Positions 1-12,954 of a stretch of 64,000 nucleotides of DNA are shown one piece after another (the first letter of the stretch is position 1; the number at the start of each line of letters is the position of its first letter). The notes beneath the pieces are model-generated. The model saw nothing but the letters and a program-made list of their open reading frames with translations, was not told the origin of the DNA and did not search any database. Source of the DNA: Chrysoperla carnea (Eukaryota; Arthropoda; Insecta; Neuroptera; Chrysopidae); contig NC_058341.1 in NCBI RefSeq assembly GCF_905475395.1, positions 33,681,501 to 33,745,500 of the forward strand, written 5' to 3'. The position numbers were made by a program, and so were the translations under genes.

Positions 1-797
1 AATGTCGTGATTTTCGTTTATTTCGAAATTTTTGTACAATAGGGTATTTGGCTAGTGTCAGGAAACCATTTTAGATTATTACACTAACCATTTTTATCAC
101 ACTCTTTAGATTTTTTGATATAGAAATATCCAATTGAAAAGGATAACCTATAAGATTCATCCTATTTTTAGGCAACTTTGAACGATAAAATAATAATAAA
201 AAGTACGATGACCTAGAAATTTTTTGTGATTTATGGAAACTTTGTTAATCAAAAAATGTATTTATAAAGTTTTATTGAAATCTCTAGTATTAATCAATCC
301 TTGTATATCTCCTTAATGATTACTATACTTACAATAAGTACCTTGAAATTTAAAAATCCCAAATCCAATTTCAGCTGAAAACGTGGTATATGCCAAACAC
401 GATTGATATCTGACAACAAATAAATTATAGTACTTTTAAATATTGATTACATTTCTTCTAAAAAATGAGAGACAAATTAGAGGTTTTTAGCTTGAATATT
501 ATTATTATAAATTCAATATTTTAAAATATTATAATAACAAAAAATATCTATTATGAAATTTGCGGTTTGAAAATTACTAGCAATAATAAATATTATTACT
601 TTTATATTAAATTTATTAAAAGTAAAATTACCAAATCACCAACAATTCAAAACTCAACATTGCATAAATCAAAAAGATTATTCTATCATAATCAAATTTT
701 TTTTAAACTTATACGAATCATAATTCAAATTTCAGAATTTTATAACACAAAACAAAAATAATGAATTGAGTATAATACTCAAAATTTGAAGAAAAAA
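1..797. other. AT-rich 5' flank of the serine-rich exon
   Basis: No gene recognised. Positions 91-316 are one copy of a dispersed repeat that recurs at 6154-6380. The rest is low-complexity AT-rich sequence. A pyrimidine-poor possible splice acceptor (ttcag) ends at 735, so a 5' UTR exon junction here is possible but unproven. Confidence 0.5.
91..316 (+). repeat. Dispersed repeat R4, copy 1
   Basis: Closely matches 6154-6380 in the same orientation. Shared blocks include ATATCCAATTGAAAAGGATA, AATAATAATAAAAAG, TTAATCAAAAAATGT and TTTATAAAGTTTTATTGAAA. Differences are scattered substitutions and small indels, as expected for old interspersed copies. No coding capacity is seen, and the class is unknown. 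Confidence 0.75.
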
Positions 798-2355
798 ATG
801 AAAATAAAAAAATATCCTGGTAAAGTTGTAACAGCCGAAACAGACGTTAAATGGTTTGAAAATGATGGAACACATTCACGAAGTCAAGTGTACGAAGCGA
901 ATTGGTTAGATGCACAAAAAAGTTTAACATCAATATCCACAACAAATTCATCAAGTCAATGGAATGATGACGACGATGAGCAAATATTAAGTTCCTCAGC
1001 ATCTTCATCATCGTCTGACGTAGAATATTCGAAACTTCCATCCGATGATGTAATTATACCAAAGTCAAAAACTATCGATTCATCAACACTACCAAAAACA
1101 AAGAATTATGTAAAACGACAATTATCTGAACGAACTTATCATGTACCAACCCCGCCACAGAATACTTCGGATAGCGAAACAATTGAGAGGATACGAAAAA
1201 CAAAAAATTTACGTCGATATCATTCTGATCGATATGCGAGTTTATTGATAAATGGTTTAAAGGTAAAAATTGATAAAACACGAGAAGAAGCTTTTTCGAA
1301 AACGCTCAAAAATTACGAACAATCGACTTCGTCGTCAGATAGCAGTAGTAGTTTTTATAATAATCATTACTATCATTCTTCATCGAGTGATGAAAATTCG
1401 TCAGATAATTCGTTCTACGTTTCATCTTCACCAGCGAAAAGTAAAGGTACATCGTATTCGAGTAGAGCATTTAGCAGTGAAAGTTCATCGTCCATTGATG
1501 AAAACAATTATATTCAACTAAAAAATGCAGAAAATGCATTTAGCAAAGATAACATTTGGTGTGGGCTGCAATCAACATTAATAAACGAGACAAAAGAAAT
1601 ATTAAATAAACCAAAGGAAGATGTGGATGCGTGGGTAACGCCTGTTATTAATTCAACAGATCATATTAGTCCAAGTGATGTAGGTTTTTATAATAATAAA
1701 ATAGCGGATATTCAATCAAAGAAATGTGTTAATTTCCAAAATGATAACGGAATTACGACTATAACGCCATCAGGTATGGTAATTAAACATCAATATTCAA
1801 CACCCAATACAGAACAGTTAAAAAAGACACAAAAAACTGATCAGAATATTGAATTAGCTAACACTGTAATACCAACAAGGCAACGAAAAAAATCACTAGA
1901 TATGATATTAAAAAAAACTAAAGATAACAAATATATTTGTTATCCGCCAACGGATTTTAAATCAATGCCGATTTTAAACAATGAACCCGATGTTATTGTT
2001 GAACAACCAAAATCGATTATCAATACAGAATTGAAACGTACGAATTCAAAAAGAACTTGTGATAGTGTCCAAAGTGTTGATCCGAATTCAAATAGTAATG
2101 ATTTCGTCATACCTAGACCAAAATTAATTGTACCTGTACACACGTATGGGATACGAAAACGTCGAACGGGGAACTTATCGGTACGGACTGTGTCACAATG
2201 TAGTAGTGTTTGTGGGGATGTACAAAGTTTAAAAACACCAGTAAATAAGAGTAAATTTCAAAATCATCGACGTGGTTTAAGTGATGAAAGTGTTTTACAA
2301 TCGTCTATCAAGGACAGTTCTCTTAATGGCAGAGATTATGAGTCAGCTGGTTCAG
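798..2355 (+). CDS. Unrecognised serine-rich protein, large 5' coding exon
   Basis: I do not recognise this protein. The first ATG (798) follows an in-frame TGA at 762-764, so it is a credible start. About 519 codons stay open, far longer than chance in such AT-rich DNA. The frame runs on to a stop at 2540, but after about residue 519 the composition turns hydrophobic and AT-rich, and a good donor (TCAG|GTTTGT) lies at 2355/2356. I therefore infer that the exon ends there in phase 1 and that 2356-2540 is intron read-through. The protein looks disordered: an acidic DDDDE patch near residue 60, long Ser runs near residues 65-75 and 175-240, many basic Ser/Thr sites (RKKS, KRTNS) and a basic stretch GIRKRRTGNL near residue 455. 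No signal peptide or membrane segment is seen. It could be a regulatory or scaffold protein, or an alternative 5' exon of the kinase gene downstream; neither is shown. Confidence 0.7.
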
Positions 2356-2669
2356 GTTTGTCATTATTTTTTTTAAATGTTTATATCATGCTAATTTTTT
2401 TAAATGATTTTTTTGAGATGTGTAAATTTTTTGAAGAAATCAGGAAGTTGCAAAAATATAATTTTGAATGTAGTGTGAAATGTACAGTCAATATAGTAGG
2501 TACAGAGTCAATAATGATGCAATTTAAATTGATTCCTTGAAAAAGTATTTACGTTGCAAATATTTAGGCAGGATATAGGCAGACTAAATATCTTGTCAAA
2601 GTGAGGGTCAAGTTTCTGAGTTTTTTTTATGAGAAACAAGTGAAATAACTAAAAAACCCTAAACTCGAA

Positions 2670-3092
2670 CTTTAAACATATCCAAGAACACTCCCCATTA
2701 AATTACCTTTTTCCTTAGAGCAAGAATATATATAATAAGGACATGAAACCTCCTATGCCGAGCTAAAAGTGCCCGTGACTGAATTTACAGCTATCTGGCT
2801 TTGTGTACATTAGATTGCGCCTCAGGCTGCTACCCTGTCCTCTCAAGTTTTACGTCCTTATATATATTTTCTTGCCTTAGAACCTTCTCCAAATTGTACC
2901 TATATTGAAGAGCATCGAATAGTTTTTAATTGTTTCGAGTACGGAACCCCAAAGTCACACTTGAAACAAAAAAAATCAAAATCGGTCCATCCGTTTAGGC
3001 GCTATAATGCCACAGACTGACAGACATGACACACACACACATAGCGGTCAAACTTATAACATCCCTTTTTTTTTGGTTCGCGGGTTAAAAAA
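2670..3092 (+). repeat. Dispersed repeat R2, copy 1 (interrupted by a MITE)
   Basis: Shares with 14205-14356 the blocks AATCGGTYCATCCGTTTAGG, GATGCCACAGAC-type sequence, an ACAC run, CATAGCGGT, CAAACTTATAACA and a T run before a GTTCGSG-type end. Related pieces lie at 13760-13890 and 23745-23867. The layout resembles the 3' end of an interspersed element. The 5' part (AGAACACTCYCCRTTAAATT) is separated from the rest by the insertion at 2710-2881. Confidence 0.65.
2710..2881. mobile_element. Small foldback MITE nested in repeat R2
   Basis: The ends are inverted repeats of about 38 bp: CCTTAGAGCAAGAATATATA on the left, and the complement of a right end that ends with TTTTCTTGCCTTAG. The sequence ACCTT lies on both sides (2705-2709 and 2882-2886). 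The related copy at 14236 has ACCTT once, running straight on to CCAAATG. This reads as an insertion with a 5-bp target duplication. There is no coding capacity. Confidence 0.7.
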
Positions 3093-3757
3093 GAATCTGT
3101 TTTTTGACAATGGAAGGTGATTGTTTCTAATGTCATTTATGTATTAAAAATAATTTCGCTCAATTGTAAACTGCGACTTCTTTTACGAAAGTTTAAACAA
3201 ATAAAAAATTTCTGAGACTATCGGACTATTTTTTTAAGTTTATCTGAAAAGAATAAATGCTGAGTTGTTCTAGCGCCAGTTAGGACAATGCCGGCATTCT
3301 TAGCCAAATAAGGTTGGTGTCTATGTAATAGAAAATCTATAATCAATCATTGAATTATATTCGCTTAACTTTTCCAAAAACAGCTGAATCCACAAATAAT
3401 TAGAGACCTGAATATCAAAATGCAACGTATTTACAGTTCCCGTGGTTGATAATATTTTTGATAAGTAAATGGCAGAGTTTCAATTTTCTCATAAAAAGAG
3501 TGTTTGATTACGAATTTAAAACAAAATTAAAAATAATGACTATAAAGTTCAGAAAATGTTGCTCTAATTAAGAATTGAAAAATAACAGGAAAAAAAGAGT
3601 GGCCTAAACTTTGATTTACAAATAGGTATTGAGAGTTCAATGGTAGCGCGTCTTAAAAAATACGGCGCAGCTAAGATTTCAAACCAAAGTGTAATTTTGA
3701 TTCCATAGAAATAAACAAATATATTGCAATGGATTTAAAAAATATCTAATAAATATT

Positions 3758-4333
3758 ATAGTCTAAGATCCCAATTAGGATCGACCTTCACCCATCTGTT
3801 TACCGAATGAAAGTTATTTTTTATGAAATATAAAATGTTAACAAATATCCCTGCAATGGGTTGCCTAAAAAAATGTGGTCAAGACTACTTTTAGTGAAAA
3901 TATCAAGAGTAAAATTTTTAGAAATTTTTCAGACTTGCATATCTAACGAATATTGATCTACTCGAAAGTAAAAGCCAAAAAGGAATATGCAGCAGCTATG
4001 CTGTCTGCCTCTTTTCGTTCACTATTTTCGCATTTATACAAGTTGTGAATAGTAATTACGTTCATCTGTTAATTCATTGCCTCACATATATAAATAAAGA
4101 TAATTTTATTGCAAATACGGTGCTATATGATTGTCCACAAAATATCAGTCAAAAAATAAAATTTACAAGCTTTCCAAGTTTTGATATTTTTATTAAAAGT
4201 TGTCTGGACCATATTTTTTAGGGCAACCCACAACAGGGATATTTGTAAATATTTTACATTTCATACAAAATAACTTTCATTCGGTAAACAGATGGGTGAA
4301 GGTCGACCTTAATTCGGATCTTGTACTATTAGT
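3758..4333. mobile_element. Foldback/MITE-like element R3 with long inverted ends
   Basis: The left arm (about 3764-3930) and right arm (about 4170-4325) are inverted copies. The outer motif GACCTTCACCCATCTGTTTA on the left matches TAAACAGATGGGTGAAGGTC on the right. The match continues inward through the GAAAGTTATTTT and AATATCCCTG regions. About 240 bp lies between the arms without an ORF. Long arms and no transposase fit a non-autonomous DNA transposon. Confidence 0.75.
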
Positions 4334-4799
4334 TTTCATACAATTCAGAAAACGATATAGATAATTCTAAAAATTTATTTATTCAGAATACATTTATTTC
4401 ATATAAAAATAAATATCTTTTTAAAATTCAATACATAATAAAATAGTTGTAAATTTTATTTAAATACGTGAATTTTATTCACAAAATCTTATTGTTAAAA
4501 ACAAAAATGTGTCCTCCCTCACCTGTTAACCTCCATTTTTCAATTAAATGATTGTTATTTATTAGAAGTCACAATAAAGCCTTTTTTTATTGTCTGTCTT
4601 AACCGCACTAGATTTCAATATTAGGAGAAAAGCACCTAAATTACTGTTTAATTTTACTATTTCGATACGGTTAAAATCGTAAACTTACCATAAGGCTGTA
4701 TATGAGCCAAGTAAACATTAAATTATAATGACTACTCTTCTTTGAACAAGTCTTTTATTTAATAATTTGTTATTTCTTCGCAACGATAGCCAATCCAAA

Positions 4800-4880
4800 A
4801 CTTAGGTTAGGTTAGGTTATTTTATATTGGCTGTCCACGAAGGACACACTTAGGCTATAGAGCCCATTATCCAAAACGTA
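4800..4880 (+). repeat. TTAGG-type short run with adjoining repeat-like sequence
   Basis: TTAGGTTAGGTTAGGTTA occupies 4802-4819: three full units of the pentamer used at most insect telomeres, plus a partial fourth. It is followed by TGGCTGTCCACGAAGGACAC, which contains a short inverted GTCC...GGAC. I recall similar TTAGG-headed sequence as an interspersed repeat in insect genomes, so this is more likely a transposon end than a telomere relic. Confidence 0.4.
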
Positions 4881-6153
4881 ATCACGTTACAAAAAATTTA
4901 CAAAATTAAAACTTGATAAATAATCTTTTTTTGTCAGATTATGGCAAATAGATTTTAAAACTTAGTGTCACTGATTATGGCAGTTACTATTTTCATATAT
5001 GATCGCGTTATAAAACTATCGATTTTTTTTCTCTGTCGCTTAAGACACTTAGTTTTTTTTTTTTTTTTTTTAATTTAAAAACTGGCTTCAGCAATTGCCA
5101 TACAGCCATTAACAAAGTACAATTAAAATACAATTCAAAACAGACACTTAGTTAAAAACTCTTAATCCCATCTTAATCTTCTTTTATGGCAATACGTGTA
5201 TACAACCATTTATGAAGTACTCAATCAAAACCTTGAAGATTAAAAAATTTGAAATACCTATAACTAAATTAAAAATATCGATTCATTTCTCACAAAACTA
5301 TCAACAAAATTTCATACCAAAACTGAATTTTTTTTTTTTGTTCGTTTCTGCCAAAAAATTGCTTATCAGAACTTTTAGAACGATTCCAACCAAACTTTAA
5401 ATTCAAGTAATGTAAAAATGATTTTTAAAGTCATTAAAAAAATATTTATTTTGGTTGAACACACGCGTATCGATCTTGTATGAAATTCGAGTAAACAAAA
5501 CTATTATTACAATTTATGACGAATATATTTAATTTGATATTCATAATGATTATGAAAATCGAAATTATATTTCTGTATTTATAATTATTTTACGCTAAAA
5601 TACAAATATTAATTACTATTTCTATTAATTAATTAAACTTTCTTTTCAATTTATATGTATATAAATATAAGAATACATTATTTATTCATTTATTTTTTAT
5701 GCTTAAACGAATCTGGTTTTAACAATTACACAACGTCTATGTACACAAGTTTCGTTATATATGCTCTCTCTTAGAACTTTAATTAAGTACAATAACACTT
5801 CAAGGTGTTTGTTTCCCCACAATATTGTAAAAAAGTTTTGGTTTATATGCATGATCTATACATATAAACCAAATACATGCTTTTTAGTCAAGTAAGATGT
5901 TATTTTTAGCTTTACAATACCACGCAACTACAAAAATATATAATATATTGTGTGGAAATCATGCTTATAAATTTGATTATATAGATATATCTCTTCAATC
6001 GTCAATACTCTAACTATGATCGTCTCTGTTAATCAAATAATGGATCTTCGATGAACTCATAATTAAATTAAAATTTTGTTTTTATATCATCGGCAATCTT
6101 ATATTTTTATGGTATTATTATAAACTACAAGATTGTCTAAATATTTTAGATAG

Positions 6154-6380
6154 TTTTTTATCACACTGTCTAGATTTTTTGATAAAGAAATATCCAATTG
6201 AAAAGGATAACCTATATGATTTTTGATTTTTTCAGCCAACTCTGGACGATGAAATAATAATAAAAAGCCCCATGACCTAGGAATATTTTGTGATTTTTGG
6301 AAGCTTTGTTAATCAAAAAATGTGTTTATAAAGTTTTATTGAAATCCCTAGTATTATTCAATCATTGCATAAATCCTTAA
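6154..6380 (+). repeat. Dispersed repeat R4, copy 2
   Basis: Second copy of the repeat at 91-316, same orientation, with roughly one difference per ten bases by eye. The two copies are about 6 kb apart, on either side of the serine-rich exon, but the flanks do not match. Independent insertion therefore fits better than a local segmental duplication. Confidence 0.75.
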
Positions 6381-9300
6381 ATAGAACTATAATTAAGTAA
6401 GTACAGATAGTATAGAACGAAATGTTAGTATTGTCAAAAAAGTTATACATTTGACGCAAGAAAATTTAATTTTCCGTAATAAACATGTAACTAAACTACA
6501 GTCGCAAAAACGTCAAACTCACTTTTCTACCTATGAAGGCTTGCTATCAAGATAAAACTTTTCCGGTCGCTTGGAAAGTAAATGTCATTTACGATAATTA
6601 CTGATGGTAAAAGCATTACTGATGAATAATGCTTTTTAGAGACTTCTAGTTTTAACAATTTACAGCCAAATGTTACTCGCTATTTCGCCGAATTGTAAAT
6701 CACTAATAGACGAAATTAACCAATTTATTGGGAAGGATATTTAAAAAAAAAAAAATATGTTCTTATTCCCTATAATTATGTCGATAACAAGGTGCAGCCA
6801 AAGTAAAACGCTATAAAACAGCTAATATGAAACGCTATATAGAAATGGTATATGCGCGGTCGACGGCAGCACCATCAGCTGACTTTGATTTAACATACAG
6901 ACAAGGGACATAATTATTTGACAGAGACTGTATCAATAAAATTGATTACTAAAGTTGATTGATTACTAAAACTACGAACATCAACACAGTTAATACACGT
7001 AGAAAAATATATTGTAAATAAATTATATTTATAAATAATAAAGTTCAAGTATTTAAATAGCTATTTAAATGTGTAACAAATAATATTCGGCTATTGACAA
7101 TATTACATTCCCAAATAAAATAAAATTCGTAAATTATGTCAATTAATTAAGTTTCTCTAAATGGAGGACCATTTTCCTCAAAAGACAACTCTAATGACCT
7201 AACCCTATAGGTTTACAAGAAATTCTAATATCATCACACCTGCATAAACTTTCAAAAATAAAAATTCGATAGAAACTCAATCAACATCGTCAAAGTGTGT
7301 ATATGGAAGTTAAAAATACATCAATCAGAAATAATTAATTCCAAAATAATTTATTTCATACAATATTCAGAGTGGGTTTGGTTTAAACTATAAAAGTCAT
7401 GGCCAAATTTAAAATTCATTTTGCTGTCATAATATTATTATAAAATTCAACGAAACGGAAAGCCCACAGAAATATTTTTCTAAATATAGATTTTATGCAC
7501 TTTCATTATGAAAAATATAAATCTCTGGCTTTTTTGGTAATGGATAAATCGTAGTTACTAAAACTCATTAATCCGTTGTGGCTGAAGACATTTCGTTGGG
7601 AAAATTTTGAACAATGTTTAGGTTTTGTAATATTAACTCTCATGCATTTTAATTATAAACACACTTTAATTATAAAAAGGATTTATTGAAGCAAGACTTT
7701 TTTTCTTGCGCGAAGAAAAAATATACTGCGTTTGTTTCTTGAATAAAAAAAAAAGTGTTTTGAATTTCGAACGCAAGTTTCTTGAATAGCATCCCAGTAG
7801 TGATACCACTGATCCACCAGGTAATTTGAATTTAGACTGAATTTTTTTAAGTTAAGGTTTAAGTTTCGATCGTCCCTCCATGGAGATCACGCGAGGTCAG
7901 TACTTTTTCCCCATCCCCAAATTGCATAACGCACCCAAAAAAGTTCTTTGAAAAAAATATGCATATTTCCAATTGTTCTATTGTTATCCCAAATTCTAGC
8001 AATTTATATCAGTGACACCTAGGCTAGAATCTTCTGTATATTTCGTAAAAAACTTAAGCAGATTTGTGAGGACGCACGGTATAACTATTTTTATTTAAAT
8101 ATATGAGAAATATATTTAAAAAATTACAAAATATCATAAAAATACATTTTGTTTGTTAAAATGGAATGTTTAAATGGTTGATTACAATGATGTGGGTGGA
8201 ATCTTTGTATTTCATTTTTACTATACAGATTGTATGCACTTGTAAAGCGTTTAATGAACTGTTCGATGAGTCAGAATGGTAGCATCATTGTTCTTTTGTA
8301 TTGGATCTGTTTACAAAAAATGAAATTTTATTTCATACTTGAAAATCCTGACATTGAACTCTTTTGTGCTTCCCTTAAAGATAAAAACTTACAAAATTAA
8401 CCATAGACTAAATATAGACGGAGTTGCAAGTGGGCTTATAAAATTGCTTCAAGTATAAAGCATTGCATTGGGCCAACAATGCATGCAGAAAATGTAAAAT
8501 TTTTAAATGATACCCTTTGTTAAATATTTTCTTCTGAATTTGAATATTAAAACTGATAAATTCCTTAAAGAAAAATCGATAAAATAGTGATTTATTTCTG
8601 AGCAAAGCTGTGAGGTAGGACTGGTAAATAATATATTTTCTAAAAGTAAAAACACATTTAGAAATAATAATTACTTTTGCGTGGTCTATTTATTTTATAC
8701 ACAGATTAGAGGAGATAAATGTTATTATTACAAATTAAATCATACAAATTATGCCATTGTCTACTACACCAAATAATTACATGATTACTTCTATATTGAT
8801 TTAAAATGAAAGTTTGAAGTACATATGTCATGGTTTTAGCCGTTGGGTTAATATGTATCAGTGCAATTGTTCTCTTTTCGTTTTATAAAGCATAAACTTT
8901 TATTAAAATAAAAAATAACAAATGTTTAATAAATAAATTACTTTAATTGTTTAAACAGACACGTAAGATATTATTGACATCTAAATATTAATCTATGGGA
9001 AGTACAAAATGCATCGTAAATCAATTTTTCAATTGCCTAAAATTCCAGACGGCTGAATGATACGCAATTTTCAGATTTGCTTATCGCGAGCGATTTGCTG
9101 AATTTTTGCTGAAACCGTTCAAAAAGATTGTTATTTTCATAATATTTTTAGGTGGAAAAGCTTTTTTAAAATTTATCACTTCAAATGAATAATTCTTTAA
9201 TTATTAATACTACCTTGGTCTTCAATGTTTCAATTTTCTACGTTTATTGGTGTTTTTTATTTAATAAACTTTTGTAGGTGAAAAATAGTTGTTTAGTTAC

Positions 9301-9463
9301 AGCTATTAATTTTAAACAAAAGGTAATCACAAAAACTTAACCTTGTAATTTGGTAAATATGAAAATTTTAAACGGATATCAAATTTTTACCAGATGATAT
9401 CAACAAGACGGAATAATAAAAATAGTATAAAAAAAATCAATGACTTTTTTATAAATCCGTAAC

Positions 9464-9985
9464 TATACCATGTATATGAAATATTCTAAGGTATACTAAG
9501 TTTAGTCCAAAATTTGTAACGCTTAAAAATATTGATACTATGAACAAAACTTTGGTATAGTTGTTCATAAAATCACCTAATTAGTCCATTTCCGGTTGTC
9601 TGTCTGTCTGTCATCACGATTACCCAAAAACGAAAAGAGATATCAACCTGAAATTATAGCGTACTTAGGACGTAAAAAGTGAGGTCAAGTTCGTAAATGA
9701 GCAACATAGGTCAATTGGGTCTTGGGTCTGTAGGAACCATTAACCTGTAGACCGTTAGAGATAGAACAAAAGTTTAAATGTAAGAAACTTTTGTTTGAAA
9801 CATTTTTTCGTAAACACCACTATTTACCCGCGAGAGCGCAAATTATGCGCAGATTGTGTATTATATGACAATATCAGTTATAATGTGTGACCTGTATGTA
9901 TGTGTAATGTGACAAAGTAATCAACACTGTCTATACATAGTATTTCAACAATTAACTCAGTAAATTTTTTATTTTCAATCACACT
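9464..9985 (+). mobile_element. Dispersed element R1, copy 1 (near full length)
   Basis: Best full copy of a roughly 0.5 kb family with six copies in the window. It starts at TATACCATGTATATGAAATA and has a (GTCT)n tract, CAAAAACGAAAAGAGATATC, GGTCAATTGGGTCTTGGGTC, CCGTTAGAGATAGAACAAAA and a near-terminal CTATACATRGTATTTCAACA. The two ends are partial inverted complements (ATACCATGTATA). There is no ORF, so it is non-autonomous. Its class is uncertain. Confidence 0.75.
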
Positions 9986-10498
9986 TCAGTTTTAGGAAGC
10001 GAAACAGTGAAATATTTATTTTTCAATGTTTGTATAGGGCTTGGATCAATTTTAAAAATATTTTTATAAAACTTTTATCAACTAATTTTTATTTCATCTT
10101 CGAAAACTTTATGAATAAACATCCTAGAATACTAGGAAATTTTCAGTAGGCACAACTTGTTGGTACCTGTTATAACGTGTTAGTTTTAATGATAAATGGT
10201 ATAATATAATAAAATCATAATACCATAAATAAAATTGTGAGAAAGTAAAAAAAAAAAAAATTAAAAATAATTTTTATTTTTTATTTAAAAGAATGTGGTA
10301 TGTAAAATTATTAACCTTGCAGTTAACGCCTCTTTAATATTTACTTTTAAAATATATCATATTGCCATAGAATATGTATTTTTTAAGTCATTTGTAACCC
10401 ACTCAGGTATTAGAGTGTAAAAAAATATGAAACCTAAACAATATGAACACATAACTTGACACATGAAATGGAACAACTTAAAAAATCATATAATAACA

Positions 10499-10935
10499 CT
10501 AGAGTGATACCCACCCGCTTCGCTGGGTTTAAATGTAAAGATTGATAAAGATTGCTCTCGCTTATCCCCTTTCTATAACACTCGAAATAATGGTAAGGAT
10601 TGTTTTACATAGGTAAAATATATGTATGGTTTTCTATTTTTTTTAAATGTATAATAGTCGTAATTATTAATTGAGTATGGAAAATAGGAAAAAGAAAAGA
10701 TGGCCGTGAAATATTTTATATTGACTATTTTTACAGAAATCTGTAATTTGTGGTAATGTCAAATTAAATTAATTTTTTTGATTTTTTAATAATATATCTT
10801 TATAAATTATATCTCATGTGTTATTCTGAAATATGAGCTATATTGCTGTACAGTTTCATTAAAAACCATTCGCTAGTTTTAGTTTGAAAGCGTAACAAAC
10901 AAACAAACATACTTACTTTCCCATTTATAATATAT
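10499..10935 (+). mobile_element. Interspersed repeat resembling a retrotransposon 3' tail
   Basis: Begins ACTAGAGTGATACCCACCCG then CTTCGCTGGGTTTAAA. It ends with an AACCATTCGCTAGTTTTAG-type block, an AAGCGTAACAAACAAACAAA block and TTTATAATATATAGAGATT. This layout (GC-rich start, CTAGTTTT block, AAAC microsatellite, TATA-rich end) is that of the abundant short insect repeats usually derived from the 3' ends of non-LTR elements. Recognition is by pattern only. Confidence 0.5.
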
Positions 10936-11463
10936 AGAGATTAAAAAAATTTTGTGATTGTGTTTTGTCATTATCATAATACTCTTTGTCTCTTCATAAA
11001 CACTTCATTATTATTCACAGGATATGTAACAAGCAAGAAATGCATCTCATGATGTGCTTGGTTAACTTAATTTTTTTCGATAATCCAGAAAAGTGGAACG
11101 TTTGTTGTAACACAGAAGATCAAAGGGGTAGTATGTACATACCTACCTTAAGAAAATTGCAAGAAATCGAGAAATTCTTTTTCAATTTCAATTTGAATAA
11201 AACATATGGAAATTTGAATAAAAAAATTACGTTAAGTGTCTGAAATATGGCTTAAAATCTCTTGATATTTATAAAACATCTCGGAAACTACAGGTCCAAT
11301 CGTATAATGTACCCAATTTTTAAAATTTTTCATTCAAATTAATCTTGCAAACAGAGTTTTACTCAAGTTCGAAACCAAAAAAAAAACGAAATGATATGAA
11401 ACCTTGCTTACCACTTTCGATCGCTACACGCCAACTCGCCAGCTAGCTCGCACAGTGTAAGCG

Positions 11464-11640
11464 TAATTTTTTAAAATTAATTAGCTTTCGATATTTCGAA
11501 AACCAAGGCAAATATCAAAAATTATATGTTTATTTTTCGTCTACATTAATGAAGTTATAACAAAATTCATCAACAAAGTTGAAAATAAGGTACAAATAAT
11601 TTCAACCCTAAGTCTAAAATTGCCTTGGCACTCGTACTAT
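11464..11640 (-). repeat. Dispersed repeat R11, minus-strand copy
   Basis: Its reverse complement closely matches 49580-49745. Shared blocks include TTGAAATTATTTGT, TTTGTTATAACTTCAT, AATGTAGAC and GGTTTTCGAAAYATCGAAAG. The plus-strand copy continues into a foldback, so this may be one arm of a larger inverted-repeat element. Confidence 0.65.
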
Positions 11641-12444
11641 CTTAAGTATATAGTATATTATGCGGAATGAAATCAACTTTAATGTCACCCACCCAGGTGG
11701 TAAACAGTTGTAGGTATTCATAAAAGCTAATCTGTTAACTACTGATGTTCTTAAGATTGCATGATGGATAATTTTAACTACACATCTGTGTCTCATATTG
11801 TAGGTAATATCAGCTGTGCATTACAGGTACAGTCAATATCTTTTACAAGAAATCTGTCCTAATCTGGTTGCTTTTTTACTAGTATTTTTCTGTTACGAAC
11901 ACCAGAGCAATTTTAGGGGGACGGGGGTGAAATTCAACCAAATACCAATGCATATTAATTCTGACTTTCTTTACATGAACCTTCATTTATATTTTTCCTA
12001 TTTCCTCTTAGGAAAGAATGTTCGTGTATGGTTAGTTGTTGAGATGAAAAATAATTTTTTACTATATCTTAAAAAGTGAGGTCTTTTTTAAGCGACCGGA
12101 TATTAAATTTAAATATCCATATTTCGTGCGACTTTTTAATATTTACAAATCACGATATATTCCCATTACAAAACTTTATGTTTCATGGTTATTATTAATG
12201 ACGCATTCTGAGTTACAAATTCCCAACAAAATTGAAAAACATTTACTCAAAAAGAGAGAGAACGAAAAGAATAATGAAAATACCGACAATATTAGTCAAA
12301 TGTTTTTTATTTATTTTTCAAGTAAATGAAATATAAATTAATTTTTGTATGATTAATATTTTCAATAGAAAATATTAAAACTATTCAAAATAATATTTAT
12401 AATATTGTATAAATCATTAACGAATATGTTTAAATATATATATT

Positions 12445-12954
12445 ACTAGCTGACTCGATGAACTTCGTACCGCCTAACAATCAATTCTTTATTTTTTTTT
12501 TTTTTTTGTACTTTTCTGATTTCTTATCTGTAAAGGGAAAAAGTATATGGGCTATAATAGTTATGATTAATAAACATACAGCTGCAAATATTATAAAAAA
12601 CTTTTAAAGTTGGCATGAAATTTTCCCGACCCATTGCTCCAAATGAAGTCATTTGAAAGCACTCGTTGTTTTGTTTTGCTTTCCCGGAATCCCTCTACTA
12701 GCACTTAAACTTTATGGTATGGTAAATTAAAGTTCAAATTGACTTTTAATTATTATTACGAATCTTCTGTATGGGAATATAGAAAAGTGTTGTTTTTACA
12801 CTTTTTCAGGAAATTTTATAAATTTTTCTCTCGGTAAGAACCATCTTCGTACTTCAAGGAATATTATTAAAAAAGAATTAGCGAAATCGGTTCAGCTGCT
12901 CTTGAGATTTGCGGTTAGCAACACATTTAGCGATTCATTTTTATATTATAGATT
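12445..12954 (+). mobile_element. Interspersed repeat with LINE-tail-like ends
   Basis: Begins ACTAGCTGACTCGATGAACT then TCGTACCGCC. It ends with AAGAATTAGCGAAATCGGTT, a CAGCTGCTCTTGAGATTTGC block, AGCAACACATTTAGCGATTC and TTTTATATTATAGAT. I recall this start/end pair as a very common interspersed repeat in insect assemblies. No ORF is present. The family assignment is from memory and unverified. Confidence 0.55.

Noticed and set aside
2356..2540. Continuation of the serine-rich frame to the stop at 2540
   Set aside because: The composition changes abruptly to AT-rich hydrophobic residues right after a good splice donor, so it is more likely intron.
6770..6925. Possible small MITE with ATAATTATGTC / GACATAATTAT ends
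   Set aside because: Only about 11 bp of AT-rich inverted match and no second copy in the window; too weak to call.
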